DNA from: Pseudomonas sp. GM74
GTDB lineage: Bacteria; Pseudomonadota; Gammaproteobacteria; Pseudomonadales; Pseudomonadaceae
Assembly: GCF_000282455.1 (NCBI RefSeq)
Contig: NZ_AKJG01000053.1
Coordinates: 1-52,921, forward strand
Direction: 5' to 3'
DNA: 52,921 nt
Position numbers and translations under genes: made by a program. The notes under the pieces were generated by a model. It saw only the letters and a list, made by a program, of their open reading frames with translations. It was not told the origin of the DNA and ran no database searches. Shown one piece after another: positions 24,434 to 33,324 of the stretch; position 1 is the stretch's first letter, and every line of letters begins with the position of its first letter.

Positions 24434-26692
24434 TCACTTCAGATACCACCCCCAGGGTTCGCCGTTGTAGCGGGTGATCTGCTTGGTTTCCAGGTAGCTG
24501 TTGTAGCCCCACTCACCCAATTCGCGACCAATGCCGCTCTGCTTGTAGCCGCCCCAGGGTGCCTCGACGAAGGTCGGTTGCGAGCAGTTGACCCACACGA
24601 TGCCCGCGCGAAAACCGCGAGCGACCCGCTCGCAGCGCGGGATATCCCGGGACATGACGGCCGCCGCCAACCCGAACGGCGAGTCATTGGCCAGACGGAT
24701 CGCTTCGGCTTCCGTGTCGAAGGCGCGCAGGCACACCACCGGGCCGAAAATCTCCTCGCGCCACACGGCGCTGTCCTCGGGGACATCGGCGAAAATCGCC
24801 GGCGTCAGGTAATAACCTTTTTCCAGATGACCCGGCCGCACACCGCCCGACACCAACCGCGCGCCCTCTTGCTGACCGGCTGCAATCGCCGCCAGCACCT
24901 TGTCCAGTTGCCCCTGGCTGACCAGCGGCCCGAGTTTCACCCCCTCCTCGAAACCCTGGCCGATCTGAATCTGCTCGGTCGCGGCAATCAGGCGTTCGAG
25001 CAACGCCGGGTACAACCCGCGCTCCACCAGCACCCGCGAAGTGGCTGAACAGACCTGGCCCTGGTTCCAGAAGATCCCGAACAGAATCCATTCCACGGCG
25101 GCTTCGATGTCGCTGTCGGCGAAGATCACGAAGGGTGATTTGCCCCCCAGTTCCAGGCTGATGTTTTTGATATCGTTGGCAGCCGCCTGCATGATCTTGC
25201 GCCCGGTCGGTACGCTACCGGTGAAGGCGACTTTGTCGACATACGGGTGTTTGGCCAGCGGCGCTCCCGCCTCGCGTCCCAGGCCCGTGATCACGTTCAG
25301 TACCCCGGCCGGCAGGCCCGCCCTGTCGGCGATACCCGCCAGTTCGACGGCGGTCAATGGAGTCATTTCCGATGGTTTGAGCACTACGGTGCAACCTGTC
25401 GCCAGCGCCGGGGCAACTTTCCACGAGGCCATCAGCATCGGGAAATTCCACGGGATGATCGCCGCGACCACACCGACCGGTTCCTTGATCACCGATGACG
25501 TGAAGCGCGCATCCGGCACATCGATCGACTGTTCACCCTGTTGATCCGATTGTTCTGCCAACCCGGCATAGAAGTCGAAGCAACCGGCGGTGTCGGCGAT
25601 GTCCCACAATGCTTCCGGCAATGGCTTGCCGTTGTCGCGCACTTCGATGGCGGCCAGTTCGTCCTGACGATGGCGAATGCCCTCGGCGATACGGCGCAGG
25701 ACCTCGGCCCGTTGCGCACCGGACCAGCGTGGCCAGTCCCCCTCATCAAACGCCGAACGCGCGGCCGCAACCGCCCGGTCGACGTCTTCGAACGTGGCAG
25801 AAGCGACCTGCGCCAACACCGACTCGTCACTCGGATCGAGCGTATCGAAAACACCGCGTTGAACCGGGGCAACCCACTCACCGCCGATGTACAACCGTTG
25901 ATAGTCACCCATGGGACACTCCTTGATCCTGCGCTGCCGACGCTGCTGGTACAGCTGTTCGGCGACCTGCAATTGCTCGCGGTCATTGACCCCGAGCACA
26001 TCGATTTCATCCACTTCCACAGCCGTTACCGCAAGCCCTGCTTCGTTGGCCACCGCCACCGCGTCGGTAAGGTAGTACTCACCCTGGGCGTTGCGGTTGC
26101 CGATACGCTCCAGCAACCACAGGCAGGTGTCGGCGCGCAAGCCCATGACGCCGCCGTTGCAGAAGTTGATATCCAGTTCGTGCGGGCTGGCATCCCTGGC
26201 TTCGCGGATGGCCCGCAAACGCCCCTGCTCCACCAGCAGTCGCCCGTAAGGTCCGGGCTGCCGGGTGTGGAAACCCGCTACCGCCACCGCCGCGCCGTCA
26301 ATCAACGCCCTGCGCAAGCGATTCAAGGTCTGCGGGGTGATCAGGGGTGAGTCGCCAAACAGCACCAGCACACAGCCCTGTTGCTGTTCGTGCGCCTGCA
26401 AGGCCGGTCGGGCCGCGAGCACTCCGTGGGCCGTGCCCAGTTGTTCGTGCTGGGTGAACACCTGCGCCGTCGGTGCCACCTGTTGCAGGTACTCGGTCAC
26501 CTGCTTGCCGCCAGCGCCCACCACCACCGCCCGTTGCTCGATGCCCGCCGCCGCCACCGCCGCCAGCACATGCCCAAGCAGCGGCTGGTTGCCCACCGGG
26601 TGCAAGACCTTGGGCAGCGGCGAACGCATGCGCGTGCCCTGCCCGGCCGCGAGAATCACCGCCAGGGTCGGCCAGCCTGTGTTGTCGTTCAT
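24434..26692 (-). CDS. Fusion: GlmU-type nucleotidyltransferase domain + aminoaldehyde dehydrogenase
   Basis: One open frame of 752 residues. Residues 1-255 match the uridylyltransferase domain of GlmU: LAAGQGTRM, PKVLHPVG, LGTAHGV, LFGDSPLIT, NFCNGGV and NAQGEYYLTDA. The left-handed beta-helix acetyltransferase of GlmU is missing. From residue 261 (MGDYQRLYIGG) a complete aldehyde dehydrogenase follows: PWNFPMLM, ELGGKSP (general base Glu) and GQVCSATSR (nucleophile Cys). Its ending, GRELGEWGYNSYLETK with EPWGWY, is like betaine/aminoaldehyde dehydrogenases. AGGAGG precedes the first ATG; AAGGAG precedes the internal ATG at 25912, so a free dehydrogenase (24434-25912) may also be made. It is the last gene of the leftward operon. 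Confidence 0.85.
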   Translation of the reverse strand: MNDNTGWPTLAVILAAGQGTRMRSPLPKVLHPVGNQPLLGHVLAAVAAAGIEQRAVVVGAGGKQVTEYLQQVAPTAQVFTQHEQLGTAHGVLAARPALQAHEQQQGCVLVLFGDSPLITPQTLNRLRRALIDGAAVAVAGFHTRQPGPYGRLLVEQGRLRAIREARDASPHELDINFCNGGVMGLRADTCLWLLERIGNRNAQGEYYLTDAVAVANEAGLAVTAVEVDEIDVLGVNDREQLQVAEQLYQQRRQRRIKECPMGDYQRLYIGGEWVAPVQRGVFDTLDPSDESVLAQVASATFEDVDRAVAAARSAFDEGDWPRWSGAQRAEVLRRIAEGIRHRQDELAAIEVRDNGKPLPEALWDIADTAGCFDFYAGLAEQSDQQGEQSIDVPDARFTSSVIKEPVGVVAAIIPWNFPMLMASWKVAPALATGCTVVLKPSEMTPLTAVELAGIADRAGLPAGVLNVITGLGREAGAPLAKHPYVDKVAFTGSVPTGRKIMQAAANDIKNISLELGGKSPFVIFADSDIEAAVEWILFGIFWNQGQVCSATSRVLVERGLYPALLERLIAATEQIQIGQGFEEGVKLGPLVSQGQLDKVLAAIAAGQQEGARLVSGGVRPGHLEKGYYLTPAIFADVPEDSAVWREEIFGPVVCLRAFDTEAEAIRLANDSPFGLAAAVMSRDIPRCERVARGFRAGIVWVNCSQPTFVEAPWGGYKQSGIGRELGEWGYNSYLETKQITRYNGEPWGWYLK

Positions 26693-26719
26693 CGCGATCC
26701 TCCTGTGTGCATCCCGGCT

Positions 26720-28228
26720 TCAGGCCGGATCGCGATAGAACACGTCATCGGCGTAGGGATACCACCAGTCCTGGATTTTCGGCTGGTGGTCGATGATGAC
26801 CATTTTCGAGCGGCGGAACGCTTCCAGCCCCTGACGCCCGAGCTCGCGCCCAAGGCCGGACATCTTCCAGCCGCCGAACGGCAGCGCATCGTTGTCGATC
26901 AGCGGATTGTTGACCCAGACCATCCCCGCCTCCAGACGCTCGGCGGCTTCCATGGCCTCGGCCAGATCCGTGGAAAACAGCGAGGCGCCAAGGCCGAATG
27001 GCGAGTCGTTGGCCAGCCGCACCGCCTCATCGAAATCGCTGACCCGACAGATCGCCGCCACCGGGCCAAAGCACTCTTCCTGAAGAATCGCCATGTCACC
27101 GGTCACGCCGGTGAGGATTGTCGGCTCATAGAACCAGCCGACGCTGTGCCCGGGCGGAATCCGCCCGCCACACACCACTGTCGCGCCCTTGGCCACGGCG
27201 TCATCGACCAGGTGCATGACTTTGTTGCGCGCCACCTCGCTGACCATCGGCCCGATCTCCGAGCGTTCCAGGCCATGGCCAATGCGCAAGGCACGGGTGC
27301 GTTCGGCGAATTTCGCGACAAACTCGTCATGGATTTCGTCGACGACGTAGAAGCGTTCCGCCGAGGTGCAGATTTGCCCGCTGAGGTGAAACGCCGCCGT
27401 CACCGCCCCCGCCGCTGCCACTTCCAACGGCGCATGCCTGGAGATAATCAGCGGATCGCTGCCACCAGCCTCGATCACGCAAGGCTTCATCCGTTCGGCA
27501 CAAGCCACGGCCACCGCCTTGCCTGCCGCCACGCTACCGGTGAACGCCACCGCGTGGGTCTGCGCCGACTGCACCAGCAATTGCGCGGTGAGCGCATCGC
27601 CCGGCACACAGGACACCAGCCCCGGCAACAACGCGCTGAAATGTTCCATGAACTTCAGGGTGCACAGGGTCGTCGCTTCCGCCGGCTTGATGATGCAGGC
27701 ATTGCCCGCCGCCAGGGACGCGGCGACCGTCCAGCACATCAGCAGGATCGGAAAGTTGAACGGCATGATGTGTACGCTGACGCCATACGGCTCGTAACGC
27801 ACATGCTGGAACGAGCCGATCTGCGTGGTGCCGGCGACCTTGCCGGCATCGTCCCGGGCCATTTCCGCGTAGTAGCGAAAGATCGGCGCGCAGTTGGCCA
27901 ACTCACCCATGGCCTCGGGAAACGGCTTGCCCATCTCCAGGGTCATCAGGCGTGCGACTTCTCGGTTGCAGGCCACATTCTGTTCGATGGCGTTGGCCAG
28001 TTGATGCAGGCGCGCGGCGCGGCTTTTGGCATCCACGACGCGCCATTGTTTTTGCGCGGCGGTGGCAGCATCGGTGGCGGCTTGCACATCGGTTGCGCCA
28101 CACACGCCGACTTGCCCGACCGGTTGCAGGGTCGCCGGGTCGAGCACTTCGCGTACACGGCCATCGGTCAGCGGCAGGAAATCAGAATTGATGAAACGCA
28201 ATGCGGTGTCAGTGTTGAACGTGGCCAT
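26720..28228 (-). CDS. Aldehyde dehydrogenase family protein
   Basis: 502 residues, NAD(P)-dependent aldehyde oxidation. Seen: MPFNFPILLMCWTVA (cofactor and oxyanion Asn), FTGSVAAGK, the Glu-containing IEAGGSDPLI, nucleophile GQICTSAERF, EECFGPVAAI and LPFGGWKMSG. It differs clearly from the dehydrogenase half of the next gene, so the operon has two different dehydrogenases. The start at 28228 lies inside the end of the kinase gene (20-base overlap) after AAGGAT. The substrate cannot be read; an amine-derived semialdehyde fits the context. Confidence 0.88.
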   Translation of the reverse strand: MATFNTDTALRFINSDFLPLTDGRVREVLDPATLQPVGQVGVCGATDVQAATDAATAAQKQWRVVDAKSRAARLHQLANAIEQNVACNREVARLMTLEMGKPFPEAMGELANCAPIFRYYAEMARDDAGKVAGTTQIGSFQHVRYEPYGVSVHIMPFNFPILLMCWTVAASLAAGNACIIKPAEATTLCTLKFMEHFSALLPGLVSCVPGDALTAQLLVQSAQTHAVAFTGSVAAGKAVAVACAERMKPCVIEAGGSDPLIISRHAPLEVAAAGAVTAAFHLSGQICTSAERFYVVDEIHDEFVAKFAERTRALRIGHGLERSEIGPMVSEVARNKVMHLVDDAVAKGATVVCGGRIPPGHSVGWFYEPTILTGVTGDMAILQEECFGPVAAICRVSDFDEAVRLANDSPFGLGASLFSTDLAEAMEAAERLEAGMVWVNNPLIDNDALPFGGWKMSGLGRELGRQGLEAFRRSKMVIIDHQPKIQDWWYPYADDVFYRDPA

Positions 28229-29282
28229 GGGATGATCCTTGAACCGATCGATAAGGGGTTTCACGCAACGTCGCCAGGGTCGCGGCGGGCAGTTGTTCAC
28301 GCCAGCCGGGCACGTGCCGGTCGAGCCATTGGCGCAGGGGCGCAAAGGCCTCGGCGTCCAGGGCGCGGACAAACAAACCCAGGGTGCGCGGCAGGTGCGC
28401 CAGGTAACCGTGCTTGCCGTCACGGCCGGCCAGGCGTACGAAAATCCCCAGCACCTTGGCGTGACGCTGGGCGGCCAGGCGCCGGTAGTCTTCGAGAAAA
28501 CCCGGCGCGTCCAGCTCCGGGCGCTGCAACAGGTAATGGCTGATCAGTGCCTCACGCAACGCCTCGGGCACATCGCGCCGGGCGTCTTCGAGCAGCGACA
28601 TCAGGTCATAGGCCGCCGCCCCGACCAGGGCGTCCTGGAAATCCAGCAAGCCGCAGGCCGCCACGCCTTCACGGCCTTGCAGCAGCATCAGGTTGTCGAC
28701 GTGAAAGTCGCGCAGCACCAGGGCTTCGCGGCGTTTTGCGACGTCGCGACAGGCGTCGGCGAACAACGCCAGATACTCATCGCGCACGTTCCGCGCCGCG
28801 TCCTTGCCGATCAGCAGCGGCACGTACCAGTCGATAAACAGCGCGTACTCGTCCGCCAGTCGCTGACCGTCGTAAGGCGCCAGTTCCGTGGCTGGCGCTG
28901 CGCGATGCAGCGCCACCAGCGTATCGACCGCCAGGTGATACAAATCCGACTCCAAATGCCCGGCCAGCAGCAGCCGGGTGTAGGTGTCGTGACCGAAATC
29001 CTCGATCAACGCCAGCCCCGCCACCTCGTCCACCGCCAGCAAGGCCGGCGCGGACAGGCCCAACCCCTGCAACTGCCGGGCGATGCGCACGAACGGACCG
29101 ATGGGCTCACTGTCGGGGGGCGAATCCATCAGCAACAGGCCCGCGCCCTCCAGGCGGAAATAACGCCGGGTCGAAGCATCCGCCGGCAAGGCGACCAGCG
29201 TGGCGCCGGCGAAACCGGCGCGGGTCAGAAAGGCGGCGCGCTGGTCTTCACGGGTTGGCAATGACGCCAATGCATCTGTCAT
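28209..29282 (-). CDS. AmgK-like sugar kinase (aminoglycoside phosphotransferase fold)
   Basis: 357 residues of the APH fold. Seen: N-lobe ASTRRYFRLEGAGLLLMDSP, catalytic RDFHVDNLML and metal-binding LLDFQDALVG. These resemble AmgK, the anomeric MurNAc/GlcNAc kinase of Pseudomonas cell-wall recycling, whose partner MurU is a nucleotidyltransferase. Here a GlmU-like nucleotidyltransferase is encoded in the same operon, so kinase plus transferase could turn a free (amino)sugar into a nucleotide sugar for the glycosyltransferases. It starts five bases after the cupin stop and overlaps the next gene by 20 bases. Sugar specificity is unknown. Confidence 0.78.
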   Translation of the reverse strand: MTDALASLPTREDQRAAFLTRAGFAGATLVALPADASTRRYFRLEGAGLLLMDSPPDSEPIGPFVRIARQLQGLGLSAPALLAVDEVAGLALIEDFGHDTYTRLLLAGHLESDLYHLAVDTLVALHRAAPATELAPYDGQRLADEYALFIDWYVPLLIGKDAARNVRDEYLALFADACRDVAKRREALVLRDFHVDNLMLLQGREGVAACGLLDFQDALVGAAAYDLMSLLEDARRDVPEALREALISHYLLQRPELDAPGFLEDYRRLAAQRHAKVLGIFVRLAGRDGKHGYLAHLPRTLGLFVRALDAEAFAPLRQWLDRHVPGWREQLPAATLATLRETPYRSVQGSSHGHVQH

Positions 29283-29287
29283 GGCAG

Positions 29288-29641
29288 TCACCGGATCATG
29301 TAGACCTTTTTGATGGTCTCGTGGACGGTGCACACACCCTTCCAGTCCTTGCCGAAGAAGGCGGCGGTGTCCGGCTTGATCTCGATCACTTCGCCGGACT
29401 CGTGGACGTAAGTGCAGCGGCCCTCGAGAAAGTGGCAGAACTCGTCGCTGGTGACATGGCAAAACCATTTGCCCGGGGTGCAGATCCAGATACCGCATTC
29501 GGACTGGCCTTCGGGGCCTTTGTGCAGCACCACGCCGGAAACACGGGATTCACCCTCGAGCATGGTCGGGATCACGCCCCAATCCTTGACGTCGGTGATG
29601 TCCAGCGGGTTGTACAGAAACGGGGTAGTCGGCATATTCAT
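29288..29641 (-). CDS. DUF861 (cupin_3) domain protein
   Basis: 117 residues forming a single small cupin barrel. The family pattern is GIWICTPGKW, DEFCHFLEGRCTY (Glu and His metal ligands), SGEVIEIKPDTAAFFG and KKVYMI. EutQ and ureidoglycine aminohydrolase share this fold. The start at 29641 is set by GGAGA. It is one of three such proteins in the cluster; this one and the 29769 protein are the closest pair. It may be a metal-dependent enzyme or sugar/amine-binding accessory. Confidence 0.82.
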   Translation of the reverse strand: MNMPTTPFLYNPLDITDVKDWGVIPTMLEGESRVSGVVLHKGPEGQSECGIWICTPGKWFCHVTSDEFCHFLEGRCTYVHESGEVIEIKPDTAAFFGKDWKGVCTVHETIKKVYMIR

Positions 29642-29668
29642 TATTGCTCTCCAGAAAAAGTGTTTTTT

Positions 29669-29749
29669 AGCTGCAAGCTGCAAGCCCCAAGCTCAAAGCT
29701 CAAAGCTCAAAGCCCACATCGCGCTGCTTCTAACTTGCAGCTTGAAGCT
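29669..29749. repeat. Inverted AGCTGCAAG-type repeat with internal AAGCTCA tandem units
   Basis: AGCTGCAAGCTGCAAG (29669-29684) is nearly complementary to CTTGCAGCTTGAAGCT (29734-29749). Between them three AAGCTCA units run head to tail (29689-29712). It fills the gap between the two cupin genes inside the leftward operon. The same kind of AGCTTGCAGCTTG element is common between Pseudomonas genes. Confidence 0.75.
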
Positions 29750-29768
29750 TGCCGCTCAAAGCTCTCGC

Positions 29769-30137
29769 TCAAGCGAGCATGTAAACGTTGCGCAGGGTCT
29801 CCCGGACGTGGCATTCGCCCGTCCAGCCGGCCGGGAACAGCACCAGGGTGTTGGGGCGCACTTCGATCACTTCGCCGTTGTCATTGCGGTAAGTGGCGTG
29901 CCCGGCGATGAAATGGCACAGCTCGTCCCGGGGAATCGACAACCGCCAGCGCCCGGGGGTGCACACCCACAACCCGGTTTCCGGACTGTTGTTCGGGCCC
30001 TTGAACAGCAAGCGCCCGCTGGAATGCGAGACGCCTTCGACGGCGTCGCTCTGCACGCCCCAGTCCACCAGGTCGGTGCGGCTGCTGACGGCTTCGAGGT
30101 ACGGCGTGATACCCGCCGTGGTGGATGAATCAGGCAT
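29769..30137 (-). CDS. DUF861 (cupin_3) domain protein
   Basis: 122 residues. The barrel motifs match its neighbour: GLWVCTPGRW, DELCHFIAGHATY, NGEVIEVRPNTLVLFPAGW and RNVYML. The first 20 residues are an extra polar tail. Its start overlaps the end of the glycosyltransferase gene by eight bases, so the two are translationally coupled. A metal site (Glu and His in DELCHF) is present. Confidence 0.82.
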   Translation of the reverse strand: MPDSSTTAGITPYLEAVSSRTDLVDWGVQSDAVEGVSHSSGRLLFKGPNNSPETGLWVCTPGRWRLSIPRDELCHFIAGHATYRNDNGEVIEVRPNTLVLFPAGWTGECHVRETLRNVYMLA

Positions 30138-31413
30138 CGTTGAGCACCTTGTCGAGAATCGCGGCCGCGTCTTGCGGCCCCTTGCGCGATTGCATTTGCG
30201 CGCTGGTGCGCTGCAGGCGTTGGCGCATCGCCTCGTCGTTGAGGCACGCGAGGAGTTTTTGTGCGAGCTGTTCTTCGCTCCATTCGTAGCGATCGAGCTT
30301 GAAGCCGTGGCCGCTTTCTTCGGCGCGCATGGCGTTGTCGTGGCCGTCCCAGACGTAGGACATGACGATCGCCGGCTTGCCGAAGAACAGGCACTCGGTG
30401 AAGCTGTTGTTGCCCCCGTGGTGGATCACCGCGTCGACCTGGGCGATCACCGACGGCTGCGGGAACCAGTTGGAAATCTGCACGTTGTCCGGCAGGTCGG
30501 TGTATTCGTCCAGGTGCTCGCCGACGTTGAACAACGCCCGGTAAGGCAGCTTGCCCACCGCCTCGATCAGGCGCTTGAGCAACTCGACGTCGCCGGAACC
30601 GAGGCTGCCGAAGCTGGCGTACAGCAGCGGCTTGTCGTTGTGGGCGCGGAACTGTGGAATCTCGTAGGGCGTGTCATGGCGCACGCAGCCTTGCAGGTAA
30701 TGGAAGCGCTCGGCCGGCAGCGGATGGCGGCGGTCGAACTTCACCGCGTCCGGGTACAGCAACAGGTTCATGAAGGGCGAGGCTTCAAAGAAGGTGCCCA
30801 GCGGATAAGGCGCTTCACCGTGGGCCTGGAGGAACTGGTTGAAGTCCTCGTGGATCGGCCCGACCACTTCCTCGAAACGCTGGCGGAATTGCGCGTGGCC
30901 GGCCTTGTCGTCGATGCTCATGCCCGACAGGTGCGGCGGGATATCCGGGTCTTCGATCTCGTTTTCCGAGCAGGAAATGATCCGCACCCACGGCTTGCCG
31001 TATTGCTTGATCGCCGGGAACAGGATCACGTTGTCGACGCAGATCAGGTCGGGCTTGACCTTGTCCAGCACCGCCGGCAGGTCCTTTTGCGCCCACTTGG
31101 CGGTTTCGACGATGGCCGCCCAGCATTCCTTGACGTAGTTGTCGATCTGCTCCAGCGGTGACTTGCGGAAATTCGGAATGTGGCCGTTGATGAAGTCCAC
31201 CCAGTAGCGGGCCATCTCTTCGGCCGGCATCGGTGCCGACATGTTGACCATGTGCTCTTCAAAACCATAACCGGCGTAGACACCGCTCATGCCCGGGTCG
31301 GTGAGGAACACCGCTTTATGGCCCAGGGCTTCACAGGCCTGGGCGATACCCACTGAGTTCAGGGCCGGGCCGTAGGCGGCTTCGGGGAAGAATGCGATCA
31401 CTTTCTGTTTCAT
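30130..31413 (-). CDS. GT1-family (MGT/UGT-like) glycosyltransferase A
   Basis: 427 residues with a GT-B fold. The N-lobe opens KQKVIAFFPEAAYGPALNSV; the C-lobe carries LYASFGSLG, NVQISNWFPQ and the donor-sugar motif HHGGNNSFTECLFFGKPAI, followed by WDGHDNAMRAEE. Relatives (macrolide and UDP-glycosyltransferases) move a sugar from a nucleotide donor onto a small hydroxyl or amino compound. It is cytosolic. CAGGAG precedes the start. It lies between the transporter ATPase gene and a cupin gene. It is a clear paralogue of the 36552-37826 enzyme. Confidence 0.88.
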   Translation of the reverse strand: MKQKVIAFFPEAAYGPALNSVGIAQACEALGHKAVFLTDPGMSGVYAGYGFEEHMVNMSAPMPAEEMARYWVDFINGHIPNFRKSPLEQIDNYVKECWAAIVETAKWAQKDLPAVLDKVKPDLICVDNVILFPAIKQYGKPWVRIISCSENEIEDPDIPPHLSGMSIDDKAGHAQFRQRFEEVVGPIHEDFNQFLQAHGEAPYPLGTFFEASPFMNLLLYPDAVKFDRRHPLPAERFHYLQGCVRHDTPYEIPQFRAHNDKPLLYASFGSLGSGDVELLKRLIEAVGKLPYRALFNVGEHLDEYTDLPDNVQISNWFPQPSVIAQVDAVIHHGGNNSFTECLFFGKPAIVMSYVWDGHDNAMRAEESGHGFKLDRYEWSEEQLAQKLLACLNDEAMRQRLQRTSAQMQSRKGPQDAAAILDKVLNDA

Positions 31414-31445
31414 CGAGTGCTGCTCCTGCCTGGTCTTTTTATTGT

Positions 31446-32525
31446 TCAGCGTGTCAATACGCGGGCATGCCGGGCTTGCCAGCCCAGCCGGATGGTCGTG
31501 TCGATTGCAAAATGGGCGAATTCGAACTGTGAAGACGGCACGCGCACGATCAGCGGTTTGTCGCTGAGGGCTGTCTGCACGTGCAGGTTGGTGTCGAGGC
31601 CGTGATAAGCCACTTCAACGATCTTGCCGCTGACCTGATTGGCGCAATCGCCGCCCTGCTCCGTCAGCACTTGCAGGCGTTCGGGGCGCACCACCACGGC
31701 GACGGATTGGCCGCTCAGCAACGGTGCGTCGGTTTCAACGTTCAGTTCCTGGCCGTTGACCCGCACCGAGTGCTGGCCCGAGCGCACGCCTTCGAGCAGG
31801 TTGCTGACGCCGATGAAGTTGGCGACAAACCGGCTGTTGGGGTTTTCGTAGAGCTCGGTCGGGCTGCCGCACTGGCACACCTTGCCGCCGTCGAGCACCG
31901 CCATGCGGTCGGACATCACCAGGGCTTCTTCCTGGTCGTGGGTGACGATGATGAAAGTGATGCCGCTCTCGTGTTGCAGGCGCTTGAGTTCCAGCTGCAT
32001 CTTTTCCCGCAGCTTTTTGTCGAGGGCGCCCAAGGGCTCGTCGAGCAGCAACACCCGCGGACGTTTGACCAGCGCCCGGGCCAATGCCACCCGCTGACGC
32101 TGGCCGCCGGAGAGTTGATCAGGCTTGCGCTCGGCCAGCTCACCCAGCTGCGCGGTGCTCAGCACTTCATCGACTCGACGACGGATTTCGCGTTCCGGAA
32201 GGCGCTCCATTTCCAGGCCGTAGGCAATGTTCTTGCGCACGGTCATGTTGGGAAACAGCGCGTAGGACTGGAACATGAGGTTCAGTGGACGCTTGTTGGC
32301 CGGCAGCGGCGAGATGTCATTGCCGTCCAGGTAGATGCAGCCACCGCTGGGGGTCTCGAAACCGGCGAGCATGCGCAGCAGCGTGGTCTTGCCGCAGCCC
32401 GACGGACCGAGCAGCGCGAAGAACTCGTTCTCGCGGATGCTCAGCGACACCTCGTTGACCGCCAGGCCGTTGCCATAAGACTTGCTGACCTTATCCAGGA
32501 TCAGTACCGCAGATGAATTATTCAT
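31446..32525 (-). CDS. ABC transporter ATP-binding protein, PotA type
   Basis: 359 residues. Walker A GPSGCGKTT, Q-loop MFQSYALFP, signature LSGGQRQRVALARAL, Walker B VLLLDEP, switch His VTHDQEEALVMSD and a C-terminal TOBE region (VVVRPERLQV). This energises the importer encoded upstream. It overlaps the permease gene by eight bases and is followed 32 bases later by the glycosyltransferase gene. Ligand class is spermidine/putrescine by family. Confidence 0.93.
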   Translation of the reverse strand: MNNSSAVLILDKVSKSYGNGLAVNEVSLSIRENEFFALLGPSGCGKTTLLRMLAGFETPSGGCIYLDGNDISPLPANKRPLNLMFQSYALFPNMTVRKNIAYGLEMERLPEREIRRRVDEVLSTAQLGELAERKPDQLSGGQRQRVALARALVKRPRVLLLDEPLGALDKKLREKMQLELKRLQHESGITFIIVTHDQEEALVMSDRMAVLDGGKVCQCGSPTELYENPNSRFVANFIGVSNLLEGVRSGQHSVRVNGQELNVETDAPLLSGQSVAVVVRPERLQVLTEQGGDCANQVSGKIVEVAYHGLDTNLHVQTALSDKPLIVRVPSSQFEFAHFAIDTTIRLGWQARHARVLTR

Positions 32526-33324
32526 GGGTGCGAGGAGCCTTGTTGAGACGCTGCGAGGCCAGCAGCGCGGTGATGCTGACCAGCATCACCAGCGTCGCCA
32601 GAGCGTTGATTTCCGGGGTGACGCCGAAGCGGATCATGGCGTAGATCTGCATGGGCAACGTGGTCGAGGCCTGGCCGGAACCGGAGTTGAAAAAGGCGAT
32701 GATGAATTCGTCCACCGACAGGGTGAACGACAGCAAACCACCGGCCAGCACACCGGGGAAAATCACCGGCAGAAGCACCCGACGGAAGGTGGTGAACCAG
32801 CTCGCGCCCAGGTCGATCGAGGCTTCGAGGATCGAATAGTCGAAGTGCTTGAGCCGCGTGCGCACCACCGCGCAGACGAAGGCGATGTTGAACACCGCAT
32901 GGCTGATGATGATCGAGTGCAGCCCCAGGCCGACCTTGAGCAGGTTGAAAAAACTCAGCAGCGCAATCGCCAGCACGATGTCGGGAATGATCATCGGCGC
33001 CATCAGCAAGGTGTCGACCACCTGGCCCTTGTGGTTGTCCTTGCGGCGCAACTCGATGCCCAGCGCCAGGAACGTGCCGAGCACGCAGGCAATGAAGGTC
33101 GCCGACAAAGCGACGATCAGGGTGTTGAGCGCCGCCGACAGGATCGCCGTGTTGTGCGCCAGTGCCGCGTACCATTTCAGCGACACGCCGCCCCAGGCGG
33201 TGGGCAACCCGGACTTGTTGAACGACAGCAGGATCAGCACCAGGATCGGTATATAAAGGAAGGCATACACCAGCCCCAGGTGCGAACCCAGCACGGTGGC
33301 GCTGACAGAACGTGGCTGACTCAT
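32518..33324 (-). CDS. ABC transporter permease, PotC type
   Basis: 268 residues with six membrane helices. The ATPase-coupling EAA-like loop reads SILEASIDLGASWFTTFRRVLLPVIFPG (about 170-200). Start 33324 overlaps the end of the other permease gene as ATGA; the longer frame to 34095 is an out-of-frame reading of that neighbour. It forms the membrane channel with the PotB-type subunit. Confidence 0.9.
   Translation of the reverse strand: MSQPRSVSATVLGSHLGLVYAFLYIPILVLILLSFNKSGLPTAWGGVSLKWYAALAHNTAILSAALNTLIVALSATFIACVLGTFLALGIELRRKDNHKGQVVDTLLMAPMIIPDIVLAIALLSFFNLLKVGLGLHSIIISHAVFNIAFVCAVVRTRLKHFDYSILEASIDLGASWFTTFRRVLLPVIFPGVLAGGLLSFTLSVDEFIIAFFNSGSGQASTTLPMQIYAMIRFGVTPEINALATLVMLVSITALLASQRLNKAPRTHE

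Noticed and set aside
25890..25930. Sequencing error creating the nucleotidyltransferase-dehydrogenase fusion
   Set aside because: Both domains are in the same frame with no frameshift needed and the linker codons look normal; a lost stop by base error cannot be excluded without other data, but the sequence as given supports a fusion.
26381..28543. 720-codon plus-strand frame across the aldehyde dehydrogenase and fusion genes
   Set aside because: Antisense to two complete enzymes with intact motifs; composition typical of a GC-rich shadow.
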